Positions 43,408 through 52,295 of a stretch of 64,000 nt of DNA are shown one piece after another. The translations under genes were made by a program, and so were the position numbers. The notes under the pieces were generated by a model. That model was not told where the DNA came from. It worked only from the letters and a program-made list of their open reading frames with translations, and did no database searches. Source of the stretch: Pseudoalteromonas carrageenovora IAM 12662 (GTDB taxonomy: Bacteria > Pseudomonadota > Gammaproteobacteria > Enterobacterales > Alteromonadaceae). Position 1 is the first letter of the stretch. Each line of letters begins with the position of its first letter. The DNA lies in assembly GCF_900239935.1 (NCBI RefSeq), contig NZ_LT965928.1, forward strand, positions 3,491,520 to 3,555,519. Direction: 5' to 3'.

Positions 43408-46230
43408 TTAAAGCGAATAATAAAAGCTTAGCCACGCTCGCATTTCATCTTCAAAGCTATCGCCTTCTACTCGCGATAGCCCCATATTAAACGTTAAATC
43501 GTTTACACCAGCAGGCCCCATTCCAAAACTAAAGTCACCTTGGTACTTTAAGCCGTAGCTTTGTGCGTATACGGTGTCGTCGAGTTGATGTTGCTTATAA
43601 TAAAGCCACGGCATACCTTCTTTTAAGCTAAACCCACCACCATAACCTTGATAACGCTCTGCGGTTGCACTGTAAAAAGGCAGCTCCGATGAAAGTACAT
43701 AATCACTACTTTGTTGCTGATTAATAAGGTTGGAACTAAAGCCACCTAATGCAAGGCTGTTTTCATTGCGGTGCTTTTGCTCAAAGTTTACATACACAGG
43801 AATATCGAATGCCTTACCAAAAATTTGGGCGGCTAAATCGTAACCTTGCCAATTATTATTTTTGGTACTGCCATCGTAGTAGCGCGCATTTATACTTTGC
43901 CCTATTGCAAAAATTTGGCGGTCGTATTGCCAACTTTGGGCTATACCAATTCGCGTCCAACTTTTATGACTTTGCTTATAGTCGGTGTAGTTATAGGCAA
44001 GTTCAGGCGTTAAATTTAATTGCCCAAATTTAAGCGGGTAACTAATTGCAGCAAAGCCACCTCGTGCCGATATATCAGCATTTAAGCTGTCTTGGTTATG
44101 AAACTGTTTAGCTGTGTTTAAATCATAATCAAACAGATTTAATCTAAGTTTGACTGGTAACGCACTGTATTTGGCATTTATAAAGCCGCCATGTAAGGCA
44201 CCATTGTGTAAATCAATACTGTAACCTGCTTGTAAGTCGAGCTGCTTTAATAAATCGCTACTTTTAATACTCAAATCTAAAACGGATGTAGATGCAGAAT
44301 AATACTGCGCCCCAACGGCAAAGGTTGCCCGTTGTTCGAGTACGTTATAACTACTTTGCTCGCCTACTTCATCAGTATATATCTGCGCTTTTGGTAATGT
44401 ATGTTCATTAACCATTAGTCGTGGTGCGCTTTTATTTGTCGCTAAATCGCTAACCACACTGCCTTTTAGCGAGCTAGGCAATAATTTTACATTGGGTCCA
44501 TCTGCGGTAATCGACAAATAAAGCAATGAACCGTCACGCATGCCAATTGGATGTGCAACCGCTTCCTGACCTTCGGTTAACTTAGTGAGTTTTTTGCTCG
44601 CTATATGATAGTTATAAATATCAGTCGCGCTATTTAAGCCTGCAACAAAATAAATCGATTCATCATTTTTACTAAAACTAGGCTGACTTAAATATTGATA
44701 CCCGCTTGGCATAGGCACTGTTTGTATAAAGTCACTGCGAACATCTTGTATATACAATTGCCAATTTTCATTTAAAGACGTTGATAAGTAAGCTAACTTT
44801 GCTTCATCGTGGCTTAGGATCGGATAGTCGTACGCTGTTTTTAAACTTTTTGTAAATAATGGCGTGATCGACTCTGTGTTTAAATCTACTTTTACGAGTT
44901 CTGAGTAGCCATTTCTTATTTGCTCACCATAGAGCGTTTCGCCATTACCTGATACTGTAAATCGACGAATACCAGCAAGCTTAGTAAGCTGCTCTATATC
45001 TCCCGTTTCAGTGTTATAGCTAAATATGTCTGACACTTTATTATAAATACCCGACTCTTCATTGCTGTACGCATTAAAATATAACGTTGTGCTATTTGCC
45101 CATTGCGGGTTTGCAATACCGGCTCGGTTAATTTGATTAAGCACTTGTTTTTGTTCGCGCTTAAATACACTTGGCGCTGTATCGGGGATATCTTGAGAGT
45201 CATTTTCTAATAGCTCTTTTTGCGCTTCAGTAAACTCTTCTTGTGCTTTAATGTTGTCATCAGTGCTATAAATTATAAGCTTGGTATTACTCTTTTTGTC
45301 TCGCTCAACAATCGCAATTTTACTACCATCTTTTGAAAGTGCTGGGTTACTCGCATATAAATTAAGCTCAAGCCAAAGTTCACTATTAAGTAACGGCTCT
45401 TCTTGCTCTATTTGCATTGCTTTATAGGTATATTCAGCTATAAATCGGCGATATAGCTTGGCTGCACTTTGCCCAAACACACCGCTAAATGCCTCATCAA
45501 AATTACGCGTTTTTACGCCTTGCATTCGCGTCCATACACTATCGAGCATTCGTTCTGAATAGTTTTTCTCTAACCAATTTAAAAAACGGCTACCCATTAA
45601 ATAAGCCATTGAGCTGCCCATAAAGCCCTGCTCGCCATTTAATTGCTCATATGTAGGCAAAGCACCTTGCTGAGCAAATTCTCGCAGTATTGACTCTGAG
45701 TAGTTATCAAACAGGCGCCCACGTCCCGTCATTTTAGATTCAATTAGAGTGGCATAGCCTTCAGCAACCCATCGTGGTGTATTGCTATAGGTTAAATCGT
45801 ATAAATCCCATACACCGCGCATTTTTTGCTGCCAGTCATTACGTGTAGGCTGCGCTAAGTGTACTAAGTGAATATATTCATGCAGTACAAGTAACTGCTG
45901 CCAACCTGTACTATTTGATATAACCGTATCCGATTGCGGTGGGGTTGTAAAAAGTGCCATTACAGGGTTATTTGAGGTAGGTAATGCAAAGCCATTAGCT
46001 GCATTTAGGGGATCAAATACTACTACATCAACTGTTTTATCAAGTGCTCGGTTTTGCTGCTCAAGCACTTTGGTGCGTACTATTTCAAGCTCTGCTGCAG
46101 TTGATTTAGCAAATTCAGCATGCTCAACACTGTAGTGAATATTAAAGTGTTCGGTATGAATAGTTTGCCAATCGGCTGCAAAGCTTGGTACTGCGAGCAA
46201 TAAAGCCGATGTGATAAGTGTTTTTTTCAT
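43408..46230 (-). CDS. metallopeptidase with beta-propeller and outer-membrane barrel
   Basis: A 940-residue exported protein with a signal peptide (1-19). Residues about 20-270 form a gluzincin-type peptidase domain with HEYIH (His117, Glu118, His121) and the downstream Glu157 in WVAEGYATLIE. Residues about 280-620 contain TolB/PD40-type propeller repeats (NPALSKDGSKIAIVERD, YPILSHDEAKLAYLST, QPSFSKNDESIYFVAG). The last 300 residues are amphipathic strands ending RAWLSFYYSL, the aromatic end of an outer-membrane barrel. The peptidase and propeller would thus hang on a membrane anchor. The barrel part is inferred from strand pattern. Confidence 0.75.
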   Translation of the reverse strand: MKKTLITSALLLAVPSFAADWQTIHTEHFNIHYSVEHAEFAKSTAAELEIVRTKVLEQQNRALDKTVDVVVFDPLNAANGFALPTSNNPVMALFTTPPQSDTVISNSTGWQQLLVLHEYIHLVHLAQPTRNDWQQKMRGVWDLYDLTYSNTPRWVAEGYATLIESKMTGRGRLFDNYSESILREFAQQGALPTYEQLNGEQGFMGSSMAYLMGSRFLNWLEKNYSERMLDSVWTRMQGVKTRNFDEAFSGVFGQSAAKLYRRFIAEYTYKAMQIEQEEPLLNSELWLELNLYASNPALSKDGSKIAIVERDKKSNTKLIIYSTDDNIKAQEEFTEAQKELLENDSQDIPDTAPSVFKREQKQVLNQINRAGIANPQWANSTTLYFNAYSNEESGIYNKVSDIFSYNTETGDIEQLTKLAGIRRFTVSGNGETLYGEQIRNGYSELVKVDLNTESITPLFTKSLKTAYDYPILSHDEAKLAYLSTSLNENWQLYIQDVRSDFIQTVPMPSGYQYLSQPSFSKNDESIYFVAGLNSATDIYNYHIASKKLTKLTEGQEAVAHPIGMRDGSLLYLSITADGPNVKLLPSSLKGSVVSDLATNKSAPRLMVNEHTLPKAQIYTDEVGEQSSYNVLEQRATFAVGAQYYSASTSVLDLSIKSSDLLKQLDLQAGYSIDLHNGALHGGFINAKYSALPVKLRLNLFDYDLNTAKQFHNQDSLNADISARGGFAAISYPLKFGQLNLTPELAYNYTDYKQSHKSWTRIGIAQSWQYDRQIFAIGQSINARYYDGSTKNNNWQGYDLAAQIFGKAFDIPVYVNFEQKHRNENSLALGGFSSNLINQQQSSDYVLSSELPFYSATAERYQGYGGGFSLKEGMPWLYYKQHQLDDTVYAQSYGLKYQGDFSFGMGPAGVNDLTFNMGLSRVEGDSFEDEMRAWLSFYYSL

Positions 46231-46311
46231 GAGCGTCCCTAAAATAATTCCTTAATACTATCTAGGGTATTATTAAATGTCTTTCAGGGGCAGTAAGAAA
46301 GTGTAATAAAG

Positions 46312-46345
46312 CATGTGCAAGTGTGTATTTACACATGTTTTATTA
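46312..46345 (-). terminator. possible minus-strand hairpin upstream of the bPH2 gene end region
   Basis: CATGTG (46312-46317) and CACATG (46332-46337) are inverted repeats between the peptidase promoter side and the end of the bPH2 gene. The T-run is weak. It may act after the bPH2 gene instead of a strong terminator. Confidence 0.3.
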
Positions 46346-46360
46346 CTTATATAAGGGAGG

Positions 46361-47908
46361 TTACATCCAGCTGCGTGTATCTGACTCAATCTGCTTAATT
46401 GTAAAATCGATAATAAAGTCAGCATCTTGCTGCTTTATGTAAGGCATAAATACAAAGCCTGAAGCAAGTTGTATATACAGGCTTTTTAAGCCTGATTTGC
46501 GCATTAAATATGTACTTACACTGCGAGCGCTTTGCGCTTTATAAAGCTCAAAAATACGATAATGCACGCCAATCATTCCTCTGCGTACAACCATGTAAAA
46601 TCGACCATTATCATCATGCATGTAATAACCATAACGCTGATACGATAAGGTTACCAAGCCAGAGAACAACACCAAAACACCAAGGCTAATCAAAGTGTTA
46701 ATATCGGCAATAAAACAAAAACCAAACACTAAAGCACTGGGTAACAGTGAATAAAAGCCTAAATTTTTATACAAAAGCGCTCGCTCTGCGCGCTTAAAGA
46801 CGAGTTTTTTACTGTTAAACCACGGGTAAATCCATTGGCATACGCTATCTACTTGCTCGCTATTTAATACTGGCAACACTAAGGTTTGTTTATTTTTTTT
46901 AGCAGCTACTCCTGCCACAATGCCGCCGCTACTTGCTTGCAAGCACTCAACAGTAAATCGCTTTAGTAACCGCCCCATTAGGTTTTGCTTTATAACAATA
47001 GATTGCACCTTATCCATGCTCATAGAAAGCTGATGGCGCTCTAACAAGCCAGCAATACGTTTAAATTTTTGGCCCTTAAAATAAAGCTCAAAGTTATAAA
47101 AACGAATAAGCGACATAGTCACAGAGAGCAAAACGGCCATTAAAACAAGCATTACAATAAGGGTAACCATCGCGAAGGTTGCTGCGTTTGCTAACATACC
47201 AAGCTCTTGCTGATAAAACCCCTCAACCTTAGATATTATTTTTTTCTCTAAAAAATCAACCAGTACATTAATAAATGGTGCAAGTGCAGCAATTGCTAAA
47301 ATAGCCATGTTCGACATTAAACCAAACTTGGCTATTTCCTTATTGCTAATACGCAGGCTATTTTCAGCTAAGTCCGCTTCGCTTTGCTCTACGTGTTCGT
47401 CGTCGGTTTGCTGCTGCGCCTTAAATGCAAAAATTTGCTTACGGATTTGCTCTGCATAGCTTTTAGTGACCCCAGGTAACACTGCTTCTTGAGCAACGCT
47501 ACCTGCGGCATCAAAAATACAGTTAACTAAATTCACCGGGGTAAAATAAAAAGGCTCGGCAATATTAACGTTTTGTACACGGCCAAATTTAAGCGTAAGT
47601 CGCTCTTTTTTAAATACCCCTTTATTTAGCAGTATTTCGTGATCGTCACTAATACAAAACTTAAAGTTTAAATAATATAAAAATGAGTAAACAAGCAGTG
47701 TAATAAGTGCCGCACCACCGGCTACTTGCGCCCAAAACAATTTGTTTTCTACCTGAGTTACAAACACCACAAGCATAGGCAGCAAGTTTAAAAGGCCGTC
47801 TTTTACAAAACGAACACTAAAATACACCACAAAATATAATAGTGCCCAAGGCGATACCTTTTGCCAGTGCAGAGAGCTCTTTTGCTCCTCGCTAATTGTG
47901 TTACTCAT
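46361..47908 (-). CDS. bPH2-domain membrane protein, YdbT-like
   Basis: A 515-residue inner-membrane protein with bPH2 (bacterial pleckstrin-homology-like) domains near 75-150 (KFCISDDHEILLNKGVFKKERLTLKFGRVQNV), 270-370 (RFYNFELYFKGQKFKRIAGLLERHQLSMSMDKVQSIVIKQN) and near the end, separated by pairs of membrane helices. It resembles Bacillus YdbT. The frame opens further upstream, but the ATG at 47908 gives a start overlapping the YdbS-like gene by eight bases, with GAGAG ahead. The function is not well known. YdbS/YdbT pairs have been linked to roseoflavin resistance in Bacillus. Confidence 0.8.
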   Translation of the reverse strand: MSNTISEEQKSSLHWQKVSPWALLYFVVYFSVRFVKDGLLNLLPMLVVFVTQVENKLFWAQVAGGAALITLLVYSFLYYLNFKFCISDDHEILLNKGVFKKERLTLKFGRVQNVNIAEPFYFTPVNLVNCIFDAAGSVAQEAVLPGVTKSYAEQIRKQIFAFKAQQQTDDEHVEQSEADLAENSLRISNKEIAKFGLMSNMAILAIAALAPFINVLVDFLEKKIISKVEGFYQQELGMLANAATFAMVTLIVMLVLMAVLLSVTMSLIRFYNFELYFKGQKFKRIAGLLERHQLSMSMDKVQSIVIKQNLMGRLLKRFTVECLQASSGGIVAGVAAKKNKQTLVLPVLNSEQVDSVCQWIYPWFNSKKLVFKRAERALLYKNLGFYSLLPSALVFGFCFIADINTLISLGVLVLFSGLVTLSYQRYGYYMHDDNGRFYMVVRRGMIGVHYRIFELYKAQSARSVSTYLMRKSGLKSLYIQLASGFVFMPYIKQQDADFIIDFTIKQIESDTRSWM

Positions 47909-48434
47909 TAACACTCTCGGTTTGAGGATTTGTTTCATCTTGACGGTAGTTTTGCACAAATTGGCGCATATTTTTACAATCACTATGCGTTAAGCCACCT
48001 ATTTGTAAATCGACACTTACGCCTCCAGCGCTAAATAATTTTAAACTAGCAAGGTCAAGCTTTCGCTCTATAGGCCCTTGATGAATTTCCATGTGCTGCA
48101 CACGCGCTAACGGCAAAATAGTCACTTGCTGCCATATAACCCCTTTTTTAAAAGCTATGTCATGTTCCCGAACAGCAAAACCTTGCAGCCTTACATTAAC
48201 TATGTTGTACAACATAGATACTGCGACCAAAATTGGCATTCCAATTAATAAATACGTTTGCGTATTGCTAGCAAACGTTTCGTTAAAATAACAAAGAGCT
48301 ATCAGCACCCCAATTAGCGGAATGTAAAACGCAAGCCAATTAAGTTGCTTATGTAGCAAAGCCCTATCAGCTAAGGGCTTAAAGTTAATGGCGCTATGCG
48401 CTGGTAAATCCATTATTTGTTGATTGTTAAACAC
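47901..48434 (-). CDS. bPH2-domain membrane protein, YdbS-like
   Basis: A 177-residue partner of the preceding protein. Two membrane helices (about 36-54 and 62-80) are followed by one bPH2 domain (RLQGFAVREHDIAFKKGVIWQQVTILPLARVQHMEIHQGPIERKLDLASL). The start is GTG at 48434, with GGAAG five bases upstream. The gene overlaps the YdbT-like one, consistent with a YdbS-YdbT operon. It follows the mutarotase gene by 23 bases and may share its transcript. Confidence 0.82.
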   Translation of the reverse strand: MFNNQQIMDLPAHSAINFKPLADRALLHKQLNWLAFYIPLIGVLIALCYFNETFASNTQTYLLIGMPILVAVSMLYNIVNVRLQGFAVREHDIAFKKGVIWQQVTILPLARVQHMEIHQGPIERKLDLASLKLFSAGGVSVDLQIGGLTHSDCKNMRQFVQNYRQDETNPQTESVNE

Positions 48435-48457
48435 AGTCGCTTCCTATCGAATTCAGA

Positions 48458-49312
48458 TTAATCAGCCCAGCTAATGGTCGTTACTAATGTATGACTTTGT
48501 TTTGGCTCAAGTGTTACTTCATCTGCTAGTACATTCGCAGCTTCTAGGCAGAGCATTGTTAAATACTCATCATCGGCAAAATTAGATAAGCGTTTTGATT
48601 TTTCTATCCACGGGTTCCACAGCACACACGAGCTTGAGTTTTCTCGGCTCACATTAATAACACCTTCTGGGGTGTGTATATTTTGAGAGCTACCCGCCTC
48701 GGTGTAAACCATGTCGGTTTCGCGCGCAAACTTAACTTGCTCACCTTGAGCAAAAGGTCCTTCGCCAAACTCAATATATTGCGAGCCTTGCAGGCCATCA
48801 ACAAACGTACTTTTAATATCTGAGGTAGGGAAGTAGGTATGCAGCGCTTGAGTATAACTAAACGCAGCATTACTTAAATTAGTTGTAGTTAAACGCACTT
48901 GCAGTTTATCTGTTAAAACAAACTCAACGATTAACGCCGATTGGTGCGGCCAGTACTCGGTATTTACCAATTTCATTGGTAACTTTAAGCTAATAGTAAT
49001 TTGCTCGTCACTTTCGTGCACTTCGTCGGCTTGCCATAAACTCGTACGAGCAATGCCATGAGCAGGCCAACCATCATTTTTATGTGTACCAAACCAAGGC
49101 CAACAAATAGGAATACCGCCACGAATGCTAGCACCTTCTTGGTATGTTTCGTTTTTAGACACCCAAATAAGTGGTTTTTTATTTTTAGGGATAAACTCGG
49201 TAATTTGCCCACCTTGCAAAAATATCTTTGCATCACACTTTGAGCCAGCTACTTTAATAAATTCAAGGCCTGTATTGCTTTGTTCAATGCTAACCGATGG
49301 CGATAATTTCAT
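48458..49312 (-). CDS. yeaD: D-hexose-6-phosphate mutarotase
   Basis: A 284-residue galactose-mutarotase-like enzyme of the YeaD family, which interconverts anomers of hexose-6-phosphates. It shows GGQITEFIPKNKKPLIWVS, RGGIPICWPWFGTH, QALHTYFPTSDI (catalytic His) and the late NPWIEKSKRL with the phosphate and Glu region. The frame opens upstream to 49423, but the ATG at 49312 with GGGAG four bases ahead gives the usual length, so I use it. The neighbouring bPH2 genes suggest no metabolic pathway, so this is a standalone housekeeping gene. Confidence 0.9.
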   Translation of the reverse strand: MKLSPSVSIEQSNTGLEFIKVAGSKCDAKIFLQGGQITEFIPKNKKPLIWVSKNETYQEGASIRGGIPICWPWFGTHKNDGWPAHGIARTSLWQADEVHESDEQITISLKLPMKLVNTEYWPHQSALIVEFVLTDKLQVRLTTTNLSNAAFSYTQALHTYFPTSDIKSTFVDGLQGSQYIEFGEGPFAQGEQVKFARETDMVYTEAGSSQNIHTPEGVINVSRENSSSCVLWNPWIEKSKRLSNFADDEYLTMLCLEAANVLADEVTLEPKQSHTLVTTISWAD

Positions 49313-49738
49313 ATTGCTCCCTATAATGCTGATACTAAAGATTTTTACATGTACATATAAACAATAATGCATACTTAAAGTATACGCTATACGTATTAAA
49401 TACGGGTTGCTGAATTTGTTCATTGCCGATTAATACATACACAGTTAACTTACAAACAATTACTTTGTACTAACAGCTGTGAATGAATAATACTAAAGTC
49501 TATGTAATAAGACTTGCCAATTATTCACAACATACGTAGTGTGCGCAACTTAATGCACACAAGATGCTAAGAATATTTAATAAAATTTAAACAACATAGT
49601 TGTACATTAGTTACTGCTCTAACTATTAAAAACCAATAAAAGCAGCCTAAAGTGCAATTTATTATTTGAATTCAATTTATTTGATGTGTAACATTTCGCG
49701 ATTACGGCATACCACCGCCCCATCGACGAGATAAGCAA
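49313..49738. other. 426-base intergenic region with nested dyads
   Basis: The gap between the divergent mutarotase and MarR genes holds no gene. A compound dyad spans 49484-49527: outer arms TGAATAAT and ATTATTCA, symmetric 4-base gaps, inner arms AAGTCT and AGACTT around an 8-base loop. GTGTGC/GCACAC (49539-49560) and ACAAC-ATA-GTTGT (49591-49603) are further dyads, and the latter is a possible MarR-type operator. The rest is AT-rich. Confidence 0.5.
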
Positions 49739-50221
49739 ATGCAAAGATATGACGAGTTATTGGTTTCTTTACGTAAAGTAATCCGCGCGATTGATTTACA
49801 TTCTAAGCAACTAAATAAAACTTCAGGTTTAACTGGGCCACAATTGCTTATAATGCAAGAAGTTTCCCAAACCGATGGAATTACGGCGAGCCGTATTGCT
49901 CAAAATGTAAATTTAAGTCCAGCAACGGTCACCAATATTCTCGACAGAATAGAAAGCAGAAACTTAGTAACACGCGTACGCAGTCAAATGGATAAACGCC
50001 GTGTGAGCTTATACCTCACCGAGCAAGGAAAAGAGTTACTTGAAAAAGCACCTCAGCCACTGCAAGAACACTTTATTGAAAAGTTTTCTGCGTTAGCTGA
50101 GTGGGAACAGAGCCTTTTACTCTCATCAATGCAGCGAGTTGCCGCTATGATGGATGCAGATAAATTAGATGCATCGCCCCTTCTTGAAGTTGGTGCACTT
50201 ACTCAAGCTCCAAAAGAATAA
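49739..50221 (+). CDS. MarR-family transcriptional regulator
   Basis: A 160-residue winged-helix regulator. The recognition region is GITASRIAQNVNLSPATVTNILDRIESRNLV, with the wing VRSQMDKRRVSLYLTEQGKELL. The N- and C-terminal helices form the dimer interface. Members respond to phenolic or other small ligands. It precedes a porin gene by 100 bases on the same strand, so it could control that porin or itself. The ligand is unknown. Dyads in the upstream gap could be its operator. Confidence 0.92.
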   Translation: MQRYDELLVSLRKVIRAIDLHSKQLNKTSGLTGPQLLIMQEVSQTDGITASRIAQNVNLSPATVTNILDRIESRNLVTRVRSQMDKRRVSLYLTEQGKELLEKAPQPLQEHFIEKFSALAEWEQSLLLSSMQRVAAMMDADKLDASPLLEVGALTQAPKE

Positions 50222-50237
50222 ACAATAAAAAAAATAC

Positions 50238-50298
50238 TATAATTTAGTTCTTACTCTAAACGTAAGGCGTTTTTCGACGCCTTGAATTTTTTATTTTT
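50238..50298 (+). promoter_or_regulatory. TATAAT box followed by leader hairpin ahead of the porin
   Basis: A perfect TATAAT lies at 50238-50243 with a poor -35. About 20 bases on, AAGGCGT (50264-50270) pairs with ACGCCTT (50277-50283), then GAATTTTTTATTTTTT. The hairpin terminates MarR transcription or attenuates a porin leader. The porin ATG is 38 bases further. Confidence 0.5.
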
Positions 50299-50321
50299 TA
50301 ATCAAAATTTGAGCGGCTATC

Positions 50322-51644
50322 ATGACTAAACTCTCAAAATTAACACTAGCACTAATCTTAGGTGGTGTTACAAGCACCTCTTATGCAGCAGAAGATCTAG
50401 ACTCACTACAAAATCAACTTAAACTGCTTAAGCAACAAATGCAGCAGCTAGAAAACAAATTAGCTGACGAAAAAACCAAGCAGCAAAAAATTAATGAGCA
50501 ACACAAGCAAGAAGTTGCAAAAATTAGTAAAAAAGCAGATCAAAAAGAGGTTGTAGTAGCAGCCGCTGAGTCTAAAACAAAAGACGAAGGCATTAAAATT
50601 GGTGGCGCAGTACGTTTTAACTACAGCACTAATTCATACGATGAAGACACACAAGATCGCAGTGGCGATTTAGATTTTGAAGTATTTCGCATCAACTTAT
50701 CAGGCGAAATAAGCGATATTTCTGTAAATGGTGATTTTCGTTTTTACGACTACATGACAGTGGTGAAATACGCCTACTTAGGTTACGAATTCACTGATGG
50801 CTGGGAAGCTCAAGCAGGTATTGCACCTGTACCTTTTGGTAACGGCCCTTACAACTCACACAGCTACTTTTTTAGCACTAACTACTATGTTGGCCTAGAA
50901 GACGACTTTGATTTAGGTGTAACAGTAAACCGTAAACTTAAAGACAACTGGAAGCTAGACCTAGGCTTTTTCAAAAATGATGAAGTGGGCGGCGTTGATG
51001 GCAGCTCTGAAGTAAACGAGCGTTACTCTTTCGATATTGTTGGTAGCCGTGCAACAACCGAAGGCACATACGATGCCCCAGGTTCTCGCCTTGGTGAATA
51101 CAATACATTTGCAGCCCGCACAGTGTATCAAATTGAGCATGGCGAAAACGCTAAAACAGATGTGGGTGTATCGCTATTAAGTGGTGGCCTACATGATGGT
51201 AACGACAGCGCAGGTAACTACGGCGCATGGGCGTTCCACGTAAACAGCCAAATTAATAACTGGAATATTCAATTTCAGCACGGTGAATACGACTACGACC
51301 TAGACGACAACAGCAACCGTTTTGTTGTAGGTGCATTTGATTACTACGATACCGTATCAAGCGAAGCGACCATGACTAACTTTAACGTAGCTTACGACCT
51401 ATCGGTTGATTTAGGCCCAATAACTGGTGTGCAGTTTTACAACGATTACGGCATCATTTACGACAAATCTGACGACAGTGCAGATACATGGATGAACGTA
51501 ACCGGAATGAGCGTATCAGCAGGTCCATTATTTACGTACTTTGACTTTATTCAAGCACGTAACCAGCCATTTATTGGTGGTTCAATTATTGGTGAAGGCG
51601 ATACAGAGCGTCGCTTTAACATTAACGTAGGTTATTACTTCTAA
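50322..51644 (+). CDS. outer-membrane porin with coiled-coil N-terminus
   Basis: A 440-residue porin. After a signal peptide (1-22, ending YAA), residues about 24-85 form a heptad-rich coiled coil (LDSLQNQLKLLKQQMQQLENKL) as in trimeric porins of the OprP/OprO type. The remainder consists of amphipathic strands rich in Asp and aromatic residues, and the protein ends in FNINVGYYF, the outer-membrane insertion signal. It is preceded by a MarR gene. The phosphate specificity of true OprP cannot be asserted because the Arg ladder is not evident. Confidence 0.85.
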   Translation: MTKLSKLTLALILGGVTSTSYAAEDLDSLQNQLKLLKQQMQQLENKLADEKTKQQKINEQHKQEVAKISKKADQKEVVVAAAESKTKDEGIKIGGAVRFNYSTNSYDEDTQDRSGDLDFEVFRINLSGEISDISVNGDFRFYDYMTVVKYAYLGYEFTDGWEAQAGIAPVPFGNGPYNSHSYFFSTNYYVGLEDDFDLGVTVNRKLKDNWKLDLGFFKNDEVGGVDGSSEVNERYSFDIVGSRATTEGTYDAPGSRLGEYNTFAARTVYQIEHGENAKTDVGVSLLSGGLHDGNDSAGNYGAWAFHVNSQINNWNIQFQHGEYDYDLDDNSNRFVVGAFDYYDTVSSEATMTNFNVAYDLSVDLGPITGVQFYNDYGIIYDKSDDSADTWMNVTGMSVSAGPLFTYFDFIQARNQPFIGGSIIGEGDTERRFNINVGYYF

Positions 51645-51670
51645 ATAAGTAAAACCTATTTTATAAATTT

Positions 51671-51700
51671 AAAAGGGCAAACTTAGTTTGCCCTTTTTTA
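51671..51700 (+). terminator. terminator after the porin
   Basis: AAAAGGGCAAAC (51671-51682), loop TTA, GTTTGCCCTTTT (51686-51697), then TT. A perfect 12-bp stem. Confidence 0.92.
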
Positions 51701-51773
51701 TATTTTTACGCTTCGATTTTATAACTATTTGGCCTACAATCCAAAGTACCAGCCATTACTAAAAAGAGCCTAA

Positions 51774-52172
51774 GTGAATATAAAATCAGTATTTATTTGT
51801 TATAAAAACTTATGGCTAAAAGCACTTGGGTTAATGTTAGTTGCCCTTGGTATTATTGGTATAGTGCTGCCGGTTATGCCTACCACCATTTTTTTTATTC
51901 TTGCGCTTACCTGCTTTACTCGCTCATCGCCCGCACTTGAACACTGGCTACTTAACCACCCCCGCTATGGCGTTACCTTAAAGCAATGGCAAGCTCATAA
52001 AGTAGTGCCTGTAAAAGCCAAATGCTACGCCGCTATTGGTATGTTAATTGGCTTTGTGTTTTTACTTTACTCAAGCGCCCCTGTTTGGGTAATTTACCTT
52101 GTTGCAGCTATTGAAATATCGGTAATGATCTATCTTATTTTAAGGCCTTCGCACCCGCCAAAAAGTAACTAA
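51774..52172 (+). CDS. ybaN: YbaN-family DUF454 membrane protein
   Basis: A 132-residue inner-membrane protein with three to four membrane helices. LGIIGIVLPVMPTTIFFILALTCFTRSSP and HPRYGVTLKQWQAHKVVPVKAK are the DUF454 signature. It begins with GTG at 51774, preceded by AAGAG. E. coli YbaN is of unknown function, and nearby Fur-controlled genes in this family sometimes suggest a link to iron, which is inferred only from position. Confidence 0.87.
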   Translation: MNIKSVFICYKNLWLKALGLMLVALGIIGIVLPVMPTTIFFILALTCFTRSSPALEHWLLNHPRYGVTLKQWQAHKVVPVKAKCYAAIGMLIGFVFLLYSSAPVWVIYLVAAIEISVMIYLILRPSHPPKSN

Positions 52173-52251
52173 AACTTCCTCTTTAGTAAAATACCTCAAT
52201 GCCAATAACTTTTTAATGTAAAGTTAAGTAAGTAAATTTGTAATAGTTAAT

Positions 52252-52270
52252 GCAAATGATTATCATGTTA
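52252..52270 (+). promoter_or_regulatory. Fur box of the PepSY-DUF2271-DUF4198 operon
   Basis: The 19-base segment centred at 52261 contains ATGATTATCAT and matches the Fur consensus in 13 of 19 positions. It lies about 25 bases before the ATG of the PepSY gene. Confidence 0.7.
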
Positions 52271-52295
52271 CAACTTTAACTTAATTACAGTTGTT

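Noticed and set aside
43940..43960. another ATACCAATTCGC repeat copy
   Set aside because: It lies inside the coding sequence of the protease-barrel gene, matches only about 12 bases, and has no second arm.
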